Origin: Botryococcus braunii
Taxonomy: Eukaryota; Chlorophyta; Trebouxiophyceae
Direction: 5' to 3'
NCBI GenBank assembly: GCA_002005505.1
Contig: KV908761.1
Coordinates: 3,325 to 15,824 of the forward strand
DNA: 12,500 bases
Under the pieces are notes generated by a model. It saw only the letters and a program-made list of their open reading frames with translations, had not been told where the DNA came from and did not search any database. Below are positions 1-12,500 of the stretch, one piece after another; the stretch's first letter is position 1, and every line of letters begins with the position of its first letter. The translations under genes and the position numbers were made by a program.

Positions 1-13
1 GGGGGGGGGGGGG
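1..13. repeat. Poly-G run
   Basis: Thirteen G at the very start of the window. Several other G-runs of 8-11 occur (about 1525-1537, 2727-2736, 3808-3819, 3876-3887), so homopolymeric G is a recurrent local feature rather than only an edge artefact. Confidence 0.8.
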
Positions 14-715
<702 letters not shown>

Positions 716-939
716 CCAGGGGAGGAGCAGCGTGAGACTGGCAGCTCTAAAATGCTTGAGATATACACGAACAAAGTCCAAACGCAGAGTAAATGTTTAA
801 AAGAGAATTCACGAAGAGGGAAAGCACCTGGGAAGCTTGCAATAGGGGTATTGGGGCGGAGTGAGGTATTCGGAATCCCTCTTGCAGCAAGGGCCCCGAG
901 CTCCCGTGCGATCCCTCGGTACCCGTGGGGCTCGACAGA

Positions 940-1023
940 GATGTTGGCAGTCGGCCATGCAGATGAACGATTAGAGCCGCAGGACTGCTGGAGCACATGC
1001 CAGGTTCGATTCCCGGGGACATC
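940..1023 (+). other. tRNA-like sequence, possible SINE head or tRNA relic
   Basis: GGTTCGATTCC at 1003-1013 matches the Pol III B box/T-loop. T stem CCAGG/CCCGG has one mismatch. It abuts a 3' strand GGACATC (1017-1023) that pairs with GATGTTG (940-946) at six of seven positions, including one G-U. TTGGCAGTCGG at 943-953 is an imperfect A box, and AGAGCCGCAGGACTG (973-987) resembles a D-arm/anticodon-arm junction. I could not fold a clean D or anticodon arm, so a functional tRNA is unlikely. A hairpin (CCCAGC, five A, GCTGGG) lies about 85 bases downstream. Confidence 0.4.
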
Positions 1024-1070
1024 TCCGACCCATCATCAGAAATCCGTCTCGATCCCAGATTGCTGCCCAC

Positions 1071-9085
<8,015 letters not shown>

Positions 9086-9103
9086 GAAAATGAAAATTCT
9101 CAT

Positions 9104-10039
<936 letters not shown>

Positions 10040-10150
10040 CTCTTTCACTTTGTTGCAATAGTTGGCCCATGGGTGTACTCTGTGGCTGCGCACTGTTGGG
10101 TCATGTGGGTCAGCTGATCAGGTGTTTGCGAGTTTGTGCCCCGAGGGTGG

Positions 10151-10408
10151 AATACACATGCTCCATGCCTAAGCTGATGAACAGACAGGGCATCGTGTGA
10201 AACATGGCAACAACTTCTTGAAGCGGATTTTATGCCCACACTTGTTAAGAAGGCTGTGACAAGAGTTGTGAGAATACACACGACCCATGCGTAAGCTGAT
10301 GAACCGACGGAGGCGACGGGGCACTGTGTGAAACACGGCAACAATTGTTGCAATTTCTTGATGTGGTTTTTATGCCCACGATGTTGAGGAGGCTGTGACA
10401 AGAGTTGT
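10151..10408 (+). repeat. Tandem duplication, ~120 and ~137 bp
   Basis: Copy 1 at 10151-10270 and copy 2 at 10272-10408 share AATACACA, CCATGC-TAAGCTGATGAAC, GTGTGAAACA-GGCAACAA, a TTTTATGCCCAC start and GGCTGTGACAAGAGTTGT. Copy 2 carries extra bases in two places. The copies are adjacent and clearly diverged. Confidence 0.85.
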
Positions 10409-10560
10409 TTAAATTGTTCCGAGCATCAACCAACAATTTCAACACATTCATCAGCGGCTGGATCAGATCATCGTGGCAATCGCCGAAAGCAACCACACCA
10501 GTGAAGAGCTCCGCAAGGCTCAAGAGGAGCTCCGTGCATGCAAACTGCGCAGTTCAGAAA
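10372..10560 (+). pseudogene. Frameshifted copy of a small conserved ORF module
   Basis: From ATGCCCACG (10372) the sequence matches the minus-strand module at 11423..11211. The reading frame shifts near 10380 and has an internal stop. After that, INQQFQHIHQRLDQ is read, followed by a heptad-like stretch SEELRKAQEELRACKL (coiled-coil character). Function unknown. A remnant of a repeat-family protein is my inference. Confidence 0.5.
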
Positions 10561-11100
10561 CTCCAAACAAATGAATTCGATTGTTTACAAGGCCCCCAAA
10601 GAAGATCGCCGAATGAAAGTCTCCAACCTCTTCCTCGATGATGTCTCCAGAGTTCCACGAGACTCTTTTACACGAGACTCTTTTACAGGAGTTGAAGTCC
10701 CTTATTTTTGGACCTTTGTTTGCTCTTTATGATGGAATCATAGAGTGTCGGCATGCGGGGCGCCCCAAAACTGGTTTATCCGAAGGTCACAGTTAGGTCA
10801 GGTTTTCACCTGTTGAGGACAAGCTCTAAAGTATTCTAAACAAGTGCGGTTCTATGGCATTGTGATGGATGATAATTTAGAGCTAGCGCACGTGCAGCTA
10901 CGCAACAGAGAGCTCCAGATGGCCCACAATTGGCTGTGCAAGAGGCCAACGGGCCCCCGTACCCGAACATGCTTGTACTCGCCAGTCCCAAACCTGACCA
11001 AAATGGGATGGATGCTTGTGGATTGGGGCGGCCCACAGCCTGTGGGCCACAGGCCGACACTAAATGATTCCAGTATTAACTGAGATACGTGTGCTGAGCA
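10409..11100. other. Intergenic; no confident gene
   Basis: Contains the frameshifted module, a perfect 15-bp tandem duplication (unit CACGAGACTCTTTTA, 10656-10685) and a 9-bp hairpin GGCCCACAG/CTGTGGGCC with one base between arms (11030-11048). A 79-codon plus frame (10844-11083) reads plausibly (RFYGIVMDDNLELAHVQLRN) but starts at GTG and matches nothing I know. Confidence 0.5.
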
Positions 11101-11126
11101 ATCAGGGACTTAATTAAGTCCCTGAT
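11101..11126. repeat. Perfect 26-bp palindrome
   Basis: Arms ATCAGGGACTTAA and TTAAGTCCCTGAT, 13 bp each, no spacer, with the centre TTAATTAA. A partial echo, ATCAGGGAGTCCCT, follows at 11133-11147. Confidence 0.97.
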
Positions 11127-11210
11127 AACTTCCATCAGGGAGTCCCTTGGGCCTCCGTTGACTTTACAAAGGAGGACGTTGAATGCTTTCAATTGGCGCT
11201 CCAGACCTTC

Positions 11211-11423
11211 TTACCGAGCTAGTAAGCGATTGGTCTTCAATTGTTTGGAGTGCCAGCACTGCACGCAGCTGCTCTTAGACTTTTCTGAGCTCATCATTGG
11301 TTCGGTTAGTTTCTGCGATAGCCTTTGATCTAACTGCTGGTGAATGTGTTGGAATTGCCGGTCGATGTTCAGAACAAGGTCAGCACCCACCTTTGTCACG
11401 ACCTCCTTATCCAGTGTGGGCAT
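11211..11423 (-). CDS. Small hypothetical ORF, module copy 3
   Basis: A 70-codon frame beginning MPTLDKEVVTKVGADLVLNI and containing RQFQHIHQQLDQRLSQK. It is homologous, in inverted orientation, to the two copies at 10232 and 10372. Heptad-like Leu/Ile spacing suggests a coiled coil. I do not recognise the family. It may be the start of a larger protein or a mobile-element fragment; the open frame ends at a TAG. Confidence 0.35.
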   Translation of the reverse strand: MPTLDKEVVTKVGADLVLNIDRQFQHIHQQLDQRLSQKLTEPMMSSEKSKSSCVQCWHSKQLKTNRLLAR

Positions 11424-11827
11424 AACATGTTTTCAGGCCTCCTCAATTGAGCGAGGCTAGCGGACTAGCATCGGCATTAGTCAACAGAGGTATTAGAGCG
11501 AGGTCGCTTGTCCCCTGAGAGCGTAAACGTAGAAGTCCTTCAAACAGGAGAGAGTTCACCTGGAAAAGTAAAAACCTTGGCTAGATCCGGTTAGAGCATC
11601 TGGTAACATGTTGGAATAGTGCAATTGGGAATCCTATCGGCGATACGCTATCGCACATCGTGGCACGCAATGCCGTTGAGAACCCACGTCAGAACGGTCA
11701 GTGACTCGAGCAGTTTATCCACCTCAATCCCTTAGCCTGTACCGGCCTACAGGCGTGGAGGCAAATGGCTTTGGTGAAACGCAGAAGGGAAGCAAGGAAG
11801 GCTCTGATGCAGCTATCGTAAGGGAAA
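11424..11827. other. Upstream region of the GPX-like gene
   Basis: About 400 bases with no recognisable gene. It should contain the GPX promoter and 5' UTR. No TATA box is evident and no microsatellite is present, in contrast to the rest of the window. Confidence 0.45.
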
Positions 11828-12047
11828 ATGAAGCTTAGTTCGGCCGTGAGACTTGACGCAGGAAGCCGCAGTTCCCATTGCAGAAGGTTAGGGAGTCGAT
11901 GCCCATCGAGGCCTGCGAATCAGGCGACCATTCTGCCCGTTTGCAGGGCTTCGTCCTTACCCAATTATGTTGTTGATGCTACAATTACTCGCCGTGGATT
12001 GCTTGCAACTGGCATCATCTCGGGGTCCCTTCTGCCTGGCGTTGCAG
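11828..12047 (+). CDS. GPX: GPX exon 1 (bipartite targeting peptide)
   Basis: The ATG at 11828 is the first in frame; an in-frame TAA sits 9 nt before it (11819-11821). The exon ends at a strong donor GCAG|GTGAAG in phase 1. It encodes only targeting sequence: a transit-peptide-like stretch, then Arg55-Arg56 and a hydrophobic run to about residue 70. Without splicing, the frame would run to a TAA at 12125, giving a 99-aa protein with no fold, which supports the intron. Confidence 0.78.
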
Positions 12048-12321
12048 GTGAAGGGGACATTTCCGCACCGTCACTCGGGCTCGCTCTGTGGCTGCCTCCC
12101 ACTGAAACGCGAGTAAAGCTCAGATAATCGTTCGTGTCTACTCGCAGGCGCAGAACAAGTTGCAGGTCCCGCAGCGTACGACTTCGATGTGCAGCAATAC
12201 GAAGAGATTACTAGCCTAACCAAGTTCGCAGGCCAAGTTACAGTTGTTTTGAACATCGCTAGCGCATGACCCCTTCAGGTCCGTGATCAATACCAGTATT
12301 TTTCCCCGAGGCTCAGACTAG
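11828..12321 (+). CDS. GPX: Glutathione peroxidase-like protein, plastid/thylakoid-targeted, putative selenoprotein (5' part)
   Basis: Two exons (11828..12047 and 12148..~12321) join in phase 1 across a 100-nt GT-AG intron. Residues 1-50 are rich in Ser, Arg and Ala and poor in acids, like a plastid transit peptide. Residues 53-75 read TITRRGLLATGIISGSLLPG then VAGA: a twin-arginine, hydrophobic core and small-residue cleavage site, as in thylakoid-lumen Tat signals. Then follow AAYDFDVQQYEEITSLTKF and VVLNIASA, the thioredoxin-like glutathione peroxidase start (F-V-D--G-SL--F-GKV-L-VNVAS). Codon 114, where the catalytic Cys or Sec should be, is TGA (12267-12269). The frame continues VRDQYQ, resembling VRDYTQ after Sec in animal GPX1. 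Expected function: reduction of hydrogen peroxide or lipid peroxides. The alternative is a gene truncated at TGA. Remaining exons are outside the window. Confidence 0.75.
12148..12321 (+). CDS. GPX: GPX exon 2 (active-site exon with in-frame TGA)
   Basis: Starts after acceptor tctactcgcag at 12147. It encodes AEQVAGPAAYDFDVQQYEEI, then TSLTKFAGQVTVVLNIASA, then TGA at 12267-12269, then PLQVRDQYQYFS. The strand-loop leading to NIAS is the canonical approach to the peroxidatic residue. The usual Gly after Cys/Sec is Pro here. The 3' end is tentative: CTAG|GTAGGA at 12321 is one donor, CAG|GTCCGT near 12279 is another. Confidence 0.68.
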
Positions 12322-12356
12322 GTAGGAGGCTGCTGGGCCGGCTTCAGAAGGTGTTC

Positions 12357-12362
12357 AATAAA
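12357..12362 (+). promoter_or_regulatory. AATAAA hexamer, possible poly(A) signal
   Basis: An AATAAA lies about 88 nt after the GPX TGA codon. If the TGA is a true stop this could serve a short transcript. If it is selenocysteine the hexamer would be intronic and meaningless. A single hexamer is weak evidence. Confidence 0.2.
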
Positions 12363-12500
12363 TCAAGGGCTATTGTAGCGAAAATCGGGTCGCCTTGGGT
12401 TGATAGTTTCCACTGGTAATTAGAAATTCTAGTTGATTTAGTGACTTGCTTAGCAACTCCTGTATGCTGCTCGTTGGTATGCTGCATTTGTTACATATTG

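Noticed and set aside
11570..11640. tRNA-like D-arm sequence CGGTTAGAGCATCTGG
   Set aside because: The D-arm-like stretch is present, but no anticodon stem or T-arm pairs downstream and no B box follows.

Overview
This is a nuclear window from a photosynthetic eukaryote. Coding sequence is cut into short exons with GT-AG introns, intergenic and intronic DNA is full of dinucleotide microsatellites, and one gene begins with what looks like a plastid/thylakoid transit peptide. A green-lineage alga is the most likely source. A charophyte such as Chara would fit the repeat-rich introns, but that is inference. Nothing looks bacterial or viral, and no CRISPR array or operon is visible. Most long open frames here are reading-frame shadows of (GA)n, (CA)n and (GAA)n arrays.

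Two genes can be assembled by matching protein motifs and intron phases. They lie head to head.

(1) On the minus strand, from about 9.1 kb down to about 1.07 kb, is a GTPBP1/GTPBP2-family translational GTPase. Ten exons (9085-8816, 8536-8482, 7774-7565, 6076-5823, 4254-4066, 3754-3599, 3077-2836, 2610-2499, 1784-1632 and 1226-~1071) join in phase at every junction. They give about 600 residues with all five G motifs and most of the EF-Tu-like domain 2. The C-terminal part of the protein is not found and probably lies left of coordinate 1. Its nine complete introns hold most of the repeats: (GA/CT)n, (CA/TG)n, (CG)n and (GAA)n arrays, a ~73-bp minisatellite and a ~50-bp minisatellite.

(2) On the plus strand, from 11828 to the right edge, are the first two exons of a glutathione peroxidase-like gene. 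Exon 1 encodes a plastid transit peptide followed by a twin-arginine, thylakoid-lumen-type signal. Exon 2 enters the glutathione peroxidase fold and carries an in-frame TGA exactly at the catalytic Cys/Sec position. A selenocysteine codon is therefore the leading reading, with a premature stop as the alternative. Later exons and any SECIS element would lie beyond the window.

Between the genes (about 9.1-11.8 kb) there is no gene I recognise. This stretch holds a 283-bp (AC)n(GA)n array, a tandem duplication of ~120-137 bp, an inverted diverged copy of part of that duplication (a small conserved ORF-start module), a perfect 26-bp palindrome, and several small hairpins. At the left end (1-1070) are a poly-G run, a (GA)n array and a tRNA-like sequence, with no exon I could identify.
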